Of a stretch of 64,000 nt of DNA, positions 24,625-36,169 are shown piece by piece. Position 1 is the stretch's first letter. Each line of letters starts with the position of its first letter. Source of the DNA: Proteles cristata cristata (lineage: Eukaryota > Chordata > Mammalia > Carnivora > Hyaenidae); NCBI GenBank assembly GCA_017311185.1, contig JAESUZ010003171.1, positions 744,001 to 808,000 on the forward strand, written 5' to 3'. A program made the translations under genes and the position numbers. The notes beneath the pieces are model-generated. The model was not told the origin of the DNA. It searched no databases and worked only from the letters and a program-made list of their open reading frames with translations.

Positions 24625-24842
24625 CCATGCAGATTTTCTTAAATGTTTGTTTGAAAGAGAGAGAGATCACTGGGGAGGGGCAGAGAGAGAAGGAGACATG
24701 AAATCCAAAGCAGGCTCCAGGATCTGAGCCATCAGCACAGAGCCAGATGTGAGGCTCGAATTCACAAACGGTGAAAGCATGTCCTGAGCCAGTCGGACAC
24801 TCAACAGACTGAGCGACCCAGGTGCTCCTCCAAACAGATTTT
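24625..24842 (-). mobile_element. CAN-SINE in L1-C
   Basis: Body about 24638-24829, reverse (head end GACCCAGGTGCTCC). Flanks CCATGCAGATTTT (24625-24637) and CCAAACAGATTTT (24830-24842) are the target duplication and match the L1 reading on either side. Confidence 0.92.
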
Positions 24843-26019
24843 AGAATTTTTTTTTTTAAGCTCTGTGTAGAATACATATGTTATTTTGATAGAGACTACA
24901 TTGAATGTGTGTAGATTGCTTTGGGTAGTATCAACGTTTTAACAAGATTTGTTCTTCCAATCCATGAACATGCAATGTTTTTCCACTTCTTTGTGTCTTC
25001 AATTTCTTTCGCAAGCTTTCTATTTTTTTGAACATACAGATCTTTTACCTCTTTGATTAGGTTTATTCCTAGGTATTTTAATGGTTTTCAGTGCATTTGT
25101 AAATGGGATTGATTCCTTGATTTCTCTTTCTGCTGCTTCATTGTTGGTGTATAGTCATGTAACTGATTTCTGTACCTTGATTTTATATCCTGTAACTTTG
25201 CTGAATTCATAAGGGGGCATAAGTTCTAGCAGGATTTTTGGTGGAGTGTGTCGGTGTTTCCATGTACAGTATATTGTTGTATAGGAAGAGTTAAGGTTTG
25301 ACTCCTTCCTTGATGAACTGAATATCTTTTCTTTCCTTTTGGCATCTATTTGCTGAGATAAGGGCTTCCAACACTATGGTGGTGAGAATGGACATCCCTA
25401 TCATGTTCCTGACTTTAGGCGGAAAGCTCTGTTTTTCCCCATTCAAGATGATATTAGCTGTAGGTCTTTCCTATATATCCTTTATGATCTTGAGATATGT
25501 TCTTTCTATCCTTTCTTGAGAGTTTTTATCAAGAAAGGATGCTGTATTTTGTCAAATGCTTTTTTGCATCTATTCAGAGGATCATGTGGTTCTAATCCTT
25601 TCTTTTATTAATGTGATGTATCACTTTGATTGCTTTGCGGATATTGAACCATCCCTGCAGCCCAGGAATAAATCCTACGTGATCATGGTGACTACTTATT
25701 TTAATGTATTATTGGATTCAGTTTGCTAGTATCTTATTGAGAATTTTTACATCCATTTTCATCAGGGAGATCTGTGACTATCCTTTTAAGTGGGGTCTTT
25801 GTCTGGTTTTGGAATCAAGGTAATCCTGGTCTCATAATATGGGTTTGAAAGTTTTTCTTCCATTTCTATTTTATTGGAACAGACTCAAAAGAACACATAT
25901 TAACTGTTCTTTAAAATTTTGGTAGAATTCCCCTGGTAAGCTATCCTGCCCTGGATTCTTGATTTTTGGGAGATTTTTGATTACTGATTCAATTTCTTTA
26001 CTGGTTATAGGTCCGTTCA

Positions 26020-27900
26020 ATAAAAATTCCTTACTTTTTTAATAACCACTTTGTTGAATTCTTTTTATTTTAATACCGTATATTTGCTTTTTCCCTTAAT
26101 TAAAGCAAGTTCTTTGCCTATTATATTCTTAATTACTCCAATGAATAAATTCATTTCTTTCAAATATCTTTTTTCAATATATCAGATCAAGTAATTATGA
26201 TATTTTATATTTGTCTGCTGTCCTTAGACTTGTGTTATTTTATAGACATTGAAAATATAGCTTATTGATGTTTGTTAATGAATAATAAAATCAGTTAGGG
26301 CCATAAATTTGCCTCTGACCAGAACTTTGGATACATTCTACAAATTTTGATAAAAAGAATTCTATGGTTGATGCACAGAATCTTAAGGTTTCTTTCCTTC
26401 TCATTTACTTACTTATAATAAAACTTTATTTTTTCTTTTGTTTTGGTCTTTAAATTTTTAATATTACTTTTATTATACTTCAATGGCTTTGATGTTAGAG
26501 AATCTTGTACGTTTACTTCCATATTTTTATAATACTTCAGTGTTTAATCTGTGGTCTAAACTGTGATTTTTAAAATAATTACTTCATCAGATCTTAAAAA
26601 GATACACCCTGTATTTTCACAGTATATATTTCTATAATTAATTTTAATTATACTTCATTAATGATTATGTTTTGTGTTTAAGGAGGCAAGTTTAAAATAT
26701 TTTATTATTTTCAAGTTTTTATAAATTTATTTCTTTTAAACTACTTAGCCATTAAAAAGCCGAATGTTTTTGTCAATTTAGCCTTGTATAAAATAATGGG
26801 CTTTTAAAAATATATTTGAGAAAAGAATTATTCCTGCATAGATGTTTAGCTTCATTATGGAATTATTTTTTCAATAGAAAATTCATCTCTTTATCTAATG
26901 TAATCTGAAGGTTAAAAATACATTGATGAATTTTGTTTTATTTCTGTCATATTGTTTTATGATTTTAAGAAATAACACTTGTGCTATGTGTCCTATTTCT
27001 TCTACATATACTAAGTTATTAAAAAATACTAGTGAGTATAAAAGAATGAGACATTTTAAAAATAGAACTGTTAAGACAATTTTATTTGCAAAACTCATTC
27101 CCAATGTTAATTTCTGTAATTATAAAAGTCATGAATAAAATACTACCTTTTGTATTCACCATTTCATGTAAGTCAGCTTAGTCTTTGCCCTTTCATTTTG
27201 AAGTTTTACATATAGGTCATTGTTCATAAAGGATGAGTATACTATTTAACTTTCAAGAATAAGTTTAATTTTTGAATTTGACTTTTGTTGCCAAAATTTA
27301 ACTAATTACAAATATAGTTTATCTGTTTCTAATATTTGACTAGGACTTTATATATATATATATATATCATGGCTATACTGACTTATTTGTTTTATTTGTT
27401 TTTTTTGTCTGAGATTATTAGTATATTTTTAGTTGAAAACATGGACTTATAGTACTTTCCTTTGCATGTCAAGAATGGTTATTCATTGGGTATCTATCTA
27501 TTTCATTGAAGTTTTTTCCTTAATTTTCTATAGATATTGCTCCATAAATTTTTGTTTATTCATTTGTCTCTGAGATGTTGGCCTGTTTATTTTGGCCTTT
27601 ATATTGGATAGGAGAAATCTGAGGCCAGATTGGGTTTTATTTAATAAGGCTATCTTTGTTTTACACCTGATTTTTTTCTTCTAGTACTTTTTGTTACAAA
27701 CAGGAAGGTGTCTTTTTTAACTAGACAAAATTGATCTTCCCATTTAGGTAATTTTATCTATTTTATTATAGATATAATATATAGTTTTCTTTTCTTTTTT
27801 TCTCTCTATATACCTATTTTTCATAGGTTAGATATCACCTCTTCTATATGTAACATATTTTATTTTAGGTATTTTCTATTTCTCTTTTGAATTAGTGGAT
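26020..27900 (-). mobile_element. Ancient L1M host, third part
   Basis: Sequence resumes L1M ORF2 order after L1-C. The clearest block is about 26300-26360 (CATAAATTTGCCTCTGACCA, then ACATTCTACAAATTTTGATA). It becomes unrecognisable after about 27000. A TA run lies at 27350-27367. The right boundary is a guess. Confidence 0.5.
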
Positions 27901-28291
27901 AGCTTTTCAGTCTCATCATTTTTGCATAATTCAGTTTCTTGGATGGCCACTTCTGATGATCAATTACTCTGATTTCTACTGTCAACCTTCTGTTAGAAGT
28001 ATTTGTGGCATTTGGGACAGATGATTCTTTGGACTGTCATGTGCATTGTTTAATATTTAGCAGCATTCCTTTCCACTAGATACCAGCAGAATACTTAAAA
28101 TCATGATTATCAAAAATATCACCAGATATTGCCAAATATTCCCTGGGGAGAGAGAAATGCAAAATCACTGTCAGCTGAGTACCACTTCTTTACATTTTAA
28201 AAGCATTTTTATATCTTACTTTGTCTTTGTATCAGTCTTACCTGAGTGCTTTATCTATGAATCCTAGTTCTTGTTTTGATGCTTTAATCAT

Positions 28292-28324
28292 CTGTATGTA
28301 TGTATGTGTGTGTGTATGTATGTA
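28292..28324 (+). repeat. TGTA microsatellite
   Basis: TGTATGTATGTGTGTGTGTA-type repeat just left of the L1-D target duplication. Confidence 0.8.
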
Positions 28325-28369
28325 ATTTTTTGCCTAGCCAGTATTTGGTTTTTTTCAAAGATGTGAGTT

Positions 28370-28621
28370 TATGTTTTGCCTTTTATTTTTTTTAATATTT
28401 TTTATTTATTTCTAGGAGAGAGAGAGAGAGACAGCGTGAGCAGGGGAGGGTCAGAGAGAGGGGGAGATACAGACTCTGAAATAGGCTCCAGGCTCTGAGC
28501 TGGCAGTCAGCACAGAGCCTGATGTGGGGCTCGAACCCACGAACCGCGAGATCATGACCTAAGTGAAAGTCGGACGCTTAACGACTAAGCCACCCAGGCG
28601 CCCAATGTTTTTTCTTTTAAT
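28370..28621 (-). mobile_element. Young CAN-SINE inserted at the 3' end of L1-D
   Basis: Body about 28387-28603, reverse: CTAGGAGAGAGAGAGAGAG near the tail, AACCCACGAACCGCGAGATC around the B box, head end AAGCCACCCAGGCGCCC. Flanks ATGTTTTGCCTTTTATT (about 28371-28387) and ATGTTTTTTCTTTTAAT (about 28605-28621) match at about 14 of 17 bases and look like its target duplication. It is therefore younger than L1-D. Confidence 0.88.
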
Positions 28622-28849
28622 AAATAGTTTATTATCAAGTTGGTTTCCAACAGTACCCAGTGCTCATCCCAACAAGTGCCCTCCTCCATGCCCATCACCC
28701 TCCCTCCCCTCCCCCCAGCCCCCATCAGTCCTCAGTTTGTTCTCAGCATTCAGGAGTCTCTCATGGTTTGCCTCCCTCCCTCTCCCCAACTATTCTTCCC
28801 CTTCTCCTCCCCCATGGTCCTCCGTTAAGTCTCTCCTGATCCACTTATA

Positions 28850-29638
28850 AGTGAAAACATATGGTATCTGTCCTTCACTGCCTGACTTATTTTGCTCAGC
28901 ATAACACCCTCAAGGTCCATTCATGTTGCTACCCATGGCCAGATTTCATTCTTTCTCATTGCCATGTAGTATTCCATCGTATAGATAAACCACATCTTCT
29001 TGATCCATCCATCCATTGATGGGCACTTAGGCTCTTTTCATGTTTTCGCTATTGTTGAGAGTGCTGCTAAGAACATTGGGGTACATGTGCTCCTATGCAT
29101 CAGCACTCCTATATCCCTTGGGTAAATTCCTAGCAGTGCTATTGCTTGGTCATAGGGGAGTTCTATCGTTAATGTTTTGAGGAACCTCCACACTGTTTTG
29201 TAGAGGGGCTGCACCAGTTTACATTCCCACCAACAGTGTAGGAGTGTGCCCATTTCTCCACATCCTCACCAGCATCTAGAGTTCTCTGACTTGCTCATTT
29301 TAGCCACTCTGACCAGTGTTGGTGGTATCTCAGTGTGGTTTTGATTTGTATTTCCCTGATTAGAAGGGGTGCTGAGCATCGTTTCATGTGTCTGTTGGTC
29401 ATCTGGATGTCCTCTCTGGAGAAGTGTCTGTTCCTATCTTCTGCCCATTTCTTCACTGGATTGTTTGTTTTTCGGGTATGGAGTTTGGGGAGTTCCTTAT
29501 AGATTCCGGATATTAACCCTTTATCTGGTATGTCATTTGCAACTATCTTTTCCCATTCCGTCAGTTGCCTATTAGTTTTATGGATTGTTTCCTTTGCCGT
29601 GCAGAAGCTTTTAATCTTGATGAGGTCTTAATAGTTTA
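28850..29638 (-). pseudogene. L1-D ORF2 C-terminal fragment
   Basis: The frame at 29038-29253 reads [20 protein letters not shown] and LLGIYPRDIGVLMH, the conserved cysteine-containing C-terminal end of L1 ORF2p. The upstream domains are missing by 5' truncation. Better preserved than the same part of L1-B and L1-C. Confidence 0.88.
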
Positions 29639-29659
29639 TTTTTGCCTAGCCAGTATTTG

Positions 29660-30057
29660 TACAGTAGACGTTTCTTGGGCTTGAAGGTCTGCTTCCTCCC
29701 ACAATGTGGCAAGAAGACATGTTCAATCTATAATTCTTAAATCACATGTAATATATTCAAGAAAGGAATCATAGCATCACATACTTAAAGATTTTTCAGA
29801 GAATAGTTCCCACATCACATTGTTAGTAAGGGGAAACAGGATAATGTACATCAAGCAATGCATGCCCTACTTTTCAGACCACAATCTACCCAGTATACCC
29901 TGAATCCAATTGCAGATTATGTAATCTCTATTTGCTCACCCTCCTCTGCCTCTTCTCTCTTTTCCTTTTTCTCATCTTAACTCCCTCCTTTGTGTGTGTA
30001 TGAGATGATGGCAAGAAGAAGCATAGTAATATTTGATAGATGATAAATAAGAATGGC
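29660..30057. other. Unassigned sequence
   Basis: No repeat or gene recognised. Confidence 0.5.
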
Positions 30058-30285
30058 TATTGAGTACTTACTTTATGGGGAATCTTGGGTTAAGTATCTC
30101 ATGTGTACTTCCTCAAGCAACACAATTCTTTGAAATAGATACTGTTATTATTCCCATTTTACAAATGATAAAATTAATACTCACAGAGCCTAAGTAAAGG
30201 GCCTAAATTCATAAGTGTTGAAGCCAAGGTTTAACTCAGGTTCTGCTGATCTCAGATACTGCCCATGGCATTATGCTGCACAATG
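30058..30285 (-). mobile_element. MIR, nearly complete
   Basis: Reverse complement of MIR: TTATTATTCCCATTTTACAA, then GAGCCTAAGTAAAGGGCCTA, then GGCATTATGCTGC near the end. Order and spacing are as in full MIR. It is followed by a run of about 20 T (30290-30309) of unknown origin. Confidence 0.85.
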
Positions 30286-30309
30286 AAATTTTTTTTTTTT
30301 TTTTTTTGG

Positions 30310-32039
30310 TCCAGGAAAAGTCACCATCACCCTCATGCAAAGGTGGGGTGGAAATGAAGATAAGTGGCTGCTTAATTTTCTACCTAAATAATCTTCTCAG
30401 ACCTTGATCGAGTGCAATGAGTCAAAGGCTTTTGTTACCATTTTCTTTGCTGGATGAATGCTTTAGTTCAGGTGGCAGACCATACACAGAACATCTTTTT
30501 CTCAAGCCAAATTTATTAGTCTCATCATCTGTGAAAATCACTGCCATATTTTTGTCTGAGTTCCCTTTTGTCCCCAAATTCCAGAGGTTTATAAGAATCT
30601 TATAAATTATATGATTCTGTTGTTATTTTTTATGGGATCTTGGGAGAGGCTCTGTTAGTCATCATTAGCGAATGTTAAGATTTTAACTAGAAATCTATTT
30701 CAAAAGTTTTTTTAAATTAATCTTTTTGAGTACTAATGAAAATAGTAACCCATGAAATAAATATATGTATTATATTTATGTATTAAATTAACAAGATTAA
30801 CCTTAAAGTTCTAAACATGTTGTTTTACCTAAACATCAGATGGTTTTTAAAAAGGGCCTAGAACAATGTTGGAGTACTTCTCATAAATCTAGCTGGGAAA
30901 TTCTGGTTTCTGAGACTTTCACATTGTCACAGGGTAGCCTTTATATCCTACTTTGGCTCAAGAGTTATAAATACACATGGGAAAGTGAATGAAGATTTTC
31001 AACTTCTCATCTTCTGACTGACATTTTTATTTGAAAATGCTTCTTTTCTTATTTTTAACAAGATACTCAACTTGCAAAAATAATTCTTCGAGTTTGTATT
31101 CATACAATAGACTAACATTTTTCCAGAGAATAAAATCTTTCACAGAACAGCCATATAAAGAAAGCACCCAAAGTTGTAGTGGGATGGAGAAATTGAATCC
31201 CAATCCTGGAAAGCCAGTGTTTCATTCCATGGCACAAGGTTAAAGCTAGTGCATAACTCTGAACCTGAGCTGCCTATCAGGACAGATACATCATAAACTT
31301 AAATGGAGCTCCTATTCTGTCGACATAGACACCCAGAAACTGTGTTTAATTCCATTTAGTCTCCAGGATATACAGTGCCCATTACCTCTTTGGTATATGG
31401 CTAATGAAACCTCGGTTTTGTTTGGGATAGTAACATGTCCAGATCAGACTACAGATTAAAATTAGTCTAAAGTAGTCTTAAAGGGTAATATGGCACATTT
31501 CTGATCAATGAGATCTATGGAGAACTCACTAGAATTTATTTCTGGGAAAAATGTTCCTTTCCTAATCCTGACAGAAGAGGACAGACACTATGAATATAGT
31601 TCCTCCCTCCTCTTTTTAAAAAATAATGTCTGGTGCTTGCACAGCCATCTTGTATCTATGAGGTGGGGCGAGGAAAGGGGCTCTCATGGAGGATAATGAA
31701 GTGTTAAGGATAGGAGGAGCCTTAGTTCTACCCTGAGCAGCTAAGCAAACTCCAACATCTCATATTAAAATCTCTTGTCATGTAAGAATAACAAAGCCCT
31801 GTGCCCAAGGCCTATAAATCAGATACACATTACTATTGTAAAACAAGTTCCAAAGTGGTATCACTTCAAAGATTTCTTCTCTATCTTACTTTTAAATTTT
31901 GGGAATGGCCTCTACATCCAAGAGTAGAGTATTAAGAAAGAAAGAAATTTGAAGACACTTGCAGTTATTTTCTAGGCCATGAAAACTTTAGGAGGAAAGC
32001 TTAGCCCTCCTCACTCTCACAATCAATAATCTTTAGAAT
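30310..32039. other. Repeat-poor sequence
   Basis: No gene. Short open frames (30417-30605, 31031-31243, 31508-31696, all plus) lack known motifs and any visible splice context. Confidence 0.45.
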
Positions 32040-32150
32040 ACGCAGTTGATTCTCATTATTCACTGTAGTTATATTCTATAAAGTTCCCTAGTAACACTGA
32101 ATTGATGCATACTGAACCAGTGCCCCTAAAGGAAATAGATAGATGTAGAT
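32040..32150. mobile_element. Probable ancient DNA-transposon remnant
   Basis: Resembles the terminal part of an old mammalian DNA transposon (AGTTGATTCTCATTATTCAC, then GAACCAGTGCCCCTA). I cannot name the family with confidence. Confidence 0.4.
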
Positions 32151-32204
32151 CTAGATATCCCACTTACTATAATCGTAAATCTTAAACAATTGATTCTGGT
32201 AGAG

Positions 32205-32342
32205 ATCTATTGTCTTTATTTTACAAAAGAATGAGTGAAGTTTAGAAAATTTAAGTGACTTACCTAAGACTCCTTTACTAACAGGTGCCAGTGTTAGAGT
32301 CAAACCCCATGCAAGTGGGCCTAGAATCGTGCACCACAGTCT
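32205..32342 (-). mobile_element. MIR fragment
   Basis: Reverse MIR pattern: TTTACAAAAGAATGAGTGAA, TTAAGTGACTTACCTAAGAC and GTGTTAGAGTCAAACCCCAT. Confidence 0.75.
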
Positions 32343-33439
32343 GTTGCCCATTCTCTGGTCATCTCTAAAAGCTGAAACAAGAAGGCATAGTGTTGTCTTC
32401 ATTGACCTCAGCTGAGAACATAGGGGAGGGGAGCTAAGGGACTTACATTTGTCACTATTCTGTGCAGGTCCACAAATGTCAGCAAACTGCGAGCGTTGAT
32501 TTGGGGGTTACAAATAACAATTTTTTTGTTTTATTTTAAAGTTCTATACTGCTAGATACAAAATAAAAGGCATGCAACTGCCACAAGTAGGGCAGTACAT
32601 ACAAACTCTAGGCTATAAAAACCATTTCAAAATATAAATTGGGGTGTTTTTGGAAACCATTGTGTCAAAGGGTGCCCCCATTAATACCTCTGGTATAAAA
32701 CAGTTTCCCTTGAAAAGAAGATTAAACCCATCCATTACCTTATACATTTTCACATCTCCTTGTACCTGCTCCATGTAGGTCTGGTCTCAACCACCCAGAT
32801 TATTCACAGCTCACTTCTGTCCCTTCAGGTGTAGAGAAGACTGAGAGACAGGTAACCCAGAAGGTCCATGGCTCCAGTTCTGGCTACCTATGTCGCACAA
32901 GAACACATCCCCATCAATAGCCTTACACACATCTCTTAAACAAATATGAACACAAATACTAACCAGACCACAAAGGATCTGCACATCCTCTCAGTCTGCT
33001 CATTGATGGGCATCCCATTTTAGCAAGTTAATGTGAATTGCAAATACAGAATTCTTAAATGAGAATCTACATAACTATACTTTTGTTGTTTTTTCACTAA
33101 AATTTACTTTTCTCAGTAAAATGTGAAATCTTGTTATACCCATTTTGAATACCTGTGACAGCTTTTGCTATCAAAGTGTAAGCTGACTTTCAACTTCTGC
33201 TCCTCTTCATGAATGATTTCTTGTAGTCCCTTTAGCCTCTGTGCATGCACACATGAACATAGGTGCTCATACACATATAGCCATATAATAGCAATACCAT
33301 ATTGTGTTTTCCAATGCATAAAAGTGTCATTCAATTATTCATTGGCCCAATTCACAAAGAAACAAGTATAGGGAAGTCAATATCTTCTCAATCAAAATGG
33401 AGTAAAAATGAAACATCATAAACTGAGGTGAAGGAGTAA
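32343..33439. other. Unassigned sequence
   Basis: No gene or repeat recognised; one low-complexity T-rich patch near 32520-32540. Confidence 0.45.
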
Positions 33440-33625
33440 ATAGGGAATAACTATAAATGGGTGTAAGGATTCTTTTTGGGATGATGGGAATGTTTTAAAT
33501 TAGGTTGTAGTAATTGCTGTACCACTTTACAAATAAAGGAAGCATTATTGATTTGTATGCTGTAGATGGGAGGGTTGTATTCTATGTAAATTATACCTCA
33601 GTGATTCTGTTAATAAAAACAGAGT
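33440..33625 (+). mobile_element. Ancient L1M 3' end
   Basis: Sense L1M terminal pattern: GGGATGATGGGAATGTTTTA, TTATACCTCAGTGATTCTGT, then AATAAAAACAGAG. Confidence 0.65.
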
Positions 33626-34434
33626 GATGCATCAGCTACACATGCACAGGCCTTCAGAACAATGAGGATGTACTGTCACTGCTCAGGAATTTACACTCGC
33701 TGGGGATTTTCTATGTACAGTTGCCACGTTCTTAGGCGGCTTTATTATTCACCTGTCACAAGAGAACTGCAAAACTCCATGTGCTTGCATGGGTTGGAAA
33801 TGTCTATTAACTTGTCAGTAAATGAAAAGGGTGAAGGGTTTTCATCTCCGCAGATGAATTAGAACAGGTGCAGCGTGTCTCCAGATCGCTAATTAAAACT
33901 ACTCAGGACTTTTATTTATTTTACATGAAAAAGAGTTTTACATGTGTTTGAAAACTGTATGGAAATATAGTTTTTAAAAAATGACTATAGAGTTAAGCTC
34001 TCTTTTCGCCTTATATCACTTCATGAATGGAACCCTTGCTAGGGCATTTCTCATTTTTAAATTATACTGGTTTTATATTTCACATACCAATATAACAAAT
34101 CTAAGTTGTATTTATTAGCAAGAGGATTTTATTCAGTGTGGGCATGAATATATGCTCTCAATTTGTACCATTTGTATTTTACTCATGGAATGACACTAAG
34201 ATATTTTTATACATAATCTTTGGAGAGTCTGAGGCTCTTGCCCTTCCAAATTGTACATATTTCTTTGTAGCTCAAGGAAAGAGACATAAGGTACATGGGG
34301 AAAGAAAAGCGCAACTAGATAGATCTATATTATACAATTTTGAAAAAAAATGTCTGAATATAAGAATAAGAAAACCTGTATTTTAAGAACTTATGAAATT
34401 TTAAACAAGTCACTAAGCCTGTCTGTTCTTTAGA
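33626..34434. other. Unassigned AT-rich sequence
   Basis: No gene or named repeat. Open frames at 33662-33862 and 34138-34386 (plus) show no domain. Confidence 0.45.
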
Positions 34435-34560
34435 TACTTAATCTCTTAAGGCCTAGCTCAAATGTCACTTCATTCACAAAGCTTCAGAGATCTCTTTAGC
34501 TGGGATCAATATTTTCTTCTTCTATCCTCCTATAGAATTGTGCATCTTGAGTATATTATA
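34435..34560 (+). mobile_element. L2 fragment
   Basis: GCTCAAATGTCACTTCATTC followed by CAAAGCTTCAGAGATCTCTT matches the L2 segment that encodes AAATGTCACCTCCTCAGAGA in consensus. Confidence 0.7.
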
Positions 34561-34624
34561 TAGCAGGGGGAGGAGGTGTGGAGAAGGCAGCAAGCTGAGA
34601 GATAGTGTCATTTTGTGATGAAGG

Positions 34625-34810
34625 TTTGGATTCTGTAACCAAAGTCAGAGTATCTGGGATGAAAACCAAGTCTTATCACTTACTAGTTAGGTAACCTTGG
34701 AGAAGATTCTTTAAACTTCTTGTCTATCAAATAAGAGTTATAATGGTAGTTGCCTTACCTAATTTTGTTGGGACAGTTAAATGGAAGAATCCAAGTAAAG
34801 TGCTTTTAAT
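34625..34810 (+). mobile_element. MIR
   Basis: Sense MIR: TTATCACTTACTAGTTAGGT, AACCTTGGAGAAGATTCTTT, then TCCAAGTAAAGTGCTTTT. Confidence 0.78.
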
Positions 34811-34874
34811 TGTTCCTGTAGAATGTAATTGCTCCAGAAAGCAGTGGTTGTTGATGTTATCTATCAGGAGGGCA

Positions 34875-35235
34875 TTGTAACATAGTAAAAAAGAGAGAAA
34901 GAAAAGTGGGTTGGGTCCTGACTCAACAAGTTGCTAGCCTTGTCACCTAGGAAAATCACTAAGTATTTGTCAGAGCCCTCATGGATGATGTTATATATAA
35001 GGGTGATAAGGATCCAACACAATGGGGTGTTGTGAACATGTTTTACAGGTGATACAGAGCTACTCAAGTATTAGACACCATCTGGAGGACATGGGGTGTT
35101 AGAATACTTAGTCAATTAGACTTGGACCTAAATTCATAAATTATCCTTCACTAACTTTGTTTCTTAGGAAATTGTGCATCAGTTTCCTAACCAATGAATA
35201 CTGGATTGTTATTAAAAGCATTAAATAATATTTTA
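34875..35235 (+). mobile_element. One or two further MIR copies
   Basis: About 34900-35090 reads as a sense MIR (CTGACTCAACAAGTTGCTAG, CCTTGTCACCTAGGAAAATC). About 35110-35235 (GTGCATCAGTTTCCTAACCA) may be a second, weaker copy. Three MIR-like units in 600 bp in the same orientation. Confidence 0.6.
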
Positions 35236-36169
35236 AGTACTGGACTCATCATGGCAGATATAGCAGGAATCAAGTTGCATAATGTCATTCCTTAGCACAG
35301 TTTGTTTGTTATTCGTACATATGCCTGTCTGACTCAAAAACCTTGTCTGGATTAAAAAAATACATAGGGTTCTGTTTTGCACATTCCAAAGCTCCTTGAA
35401 CAAACCCATACAACACAGGAAGATTTCAGCCAAGTCTTGAGTTGCTGGACAAAAACTGTGCTTCAGCTTACCTTCCAGGTTTGAGCCAAAAAACAATAGA
35501 TTCTGGGATAGTTTCCCATGTCACACCTAAAGTTTTGTACAGAAAATGAAATAAATCAACAAATACAAAAGTACTCTGACCATTTCCAAGGCCTTTAATA
35601 TAAAGATATTTTATTGTACAATGGCTGTTCCAGTGTCAGGACCCTCCATTCCGTCCTACTATGTGTCATGTCCTGAGTTTTTCTTTAGCCTGGCTAATGG
35701 ATGGAGTGAATATAATCTCCTGCCATTATGTGGGTCATGGCAGGAATGAACAGTCTCCTCATGTATGTTGAAGGAAACAGGACATCTTGAACAAGTATAT
35801 TGTTACTATAATATACAATATAACTTATTGGTATAACCACCAGCCCACTAGCTTGTAGGGGGTCTTGAGCTTATCATTGTTGCTCCTTCTTCTAGCTCCT
35901 TAGCTTCAGTGATTGAGAAGCAATGAAAGTTACAAGGCCAAGTCTTGCTTGAAATGGTTCATACCTGGCTAGATAGATTCTGTCTGGTGCCTGCCTTTAC
36001 TTAGCAGTCTTAGGAAACAGTGTGGAATATGGAAAGGGACACGATGGGGCTTGCAATTTGGTTTTGGATAGAGGAGTAGGGAGAAAGATGCAAATCATAT
36101 GTCAGTCAGAAAAAAAAAAATTTAGTTTTTCTACATAATTGCCATGACCCTAGGCAGCAATTAAGAGTC
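35236..36169. other. Unassigned sequence
   Basis: No gene. An 87-codon minus frame (35233-35496) has no recognisable motif. Confidence 0.45.

Larger units (their letters stand above)
23024..26019 (-). mobile_element. L1 retrotransposon C, antisense, 5'-truncated in ORF2
   Basis: The 3'UTR begins at about 23024 (GAATCCAAGTTAGTTAACAT, then ACCCAGTGCTCATCCTGACA). ORF2 C-terminal and RT sequence follow. The element stops abruptly at about 26019, inside the RT region, after which ancient L1M sequence resumes. About 3 kb remains. A CAN-SINE (24638-24829) is inserted. Different 3'UTR type from L1-B, so a different L1 subfamily. Confidence 0.88.
23330..26019 (-). pseudogene. L1-C partial ORF2 remnant
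   Basis: C-terminal ORF2p sequence reads at 23587-23790 (LVGMQMVQPLWKRVWKVLKK) and 24068-24286 (NYWDLIKIKIFCTVKEI), both matching L1 ORF2p C-terminal blocks. The RT portion at 25000-26019 is broken by stops. The N-terminal endonuclease is absent because of 5' truncation, so the copy could not mobilise itself. Confidence 0.82.
28327..29659 (-). mobile_element. L1 retrotransposon D, young, 5'-truncated, perfect 21-bp target duplication
   Basis: L1 body about 28606-29638 on the minus strand: 3'UTR (28606 to about 28850) and the ORF2 C-terminal end. Identical 21-bp copies flank the whole unit at 28327-28347 and 29639-29659 (core GCCTAGCCAGTATTTG). Between the left copy and the L1 3' end lie seven T, a ~30-bp non-L1 segment and a CAN-SINE. 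The 5' truncation falls within ORF2, with a few bases of microhomology (TTTTTGC) at the junction. Low decay marks it as the youngest long L1 here. Confidence 0.95.
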
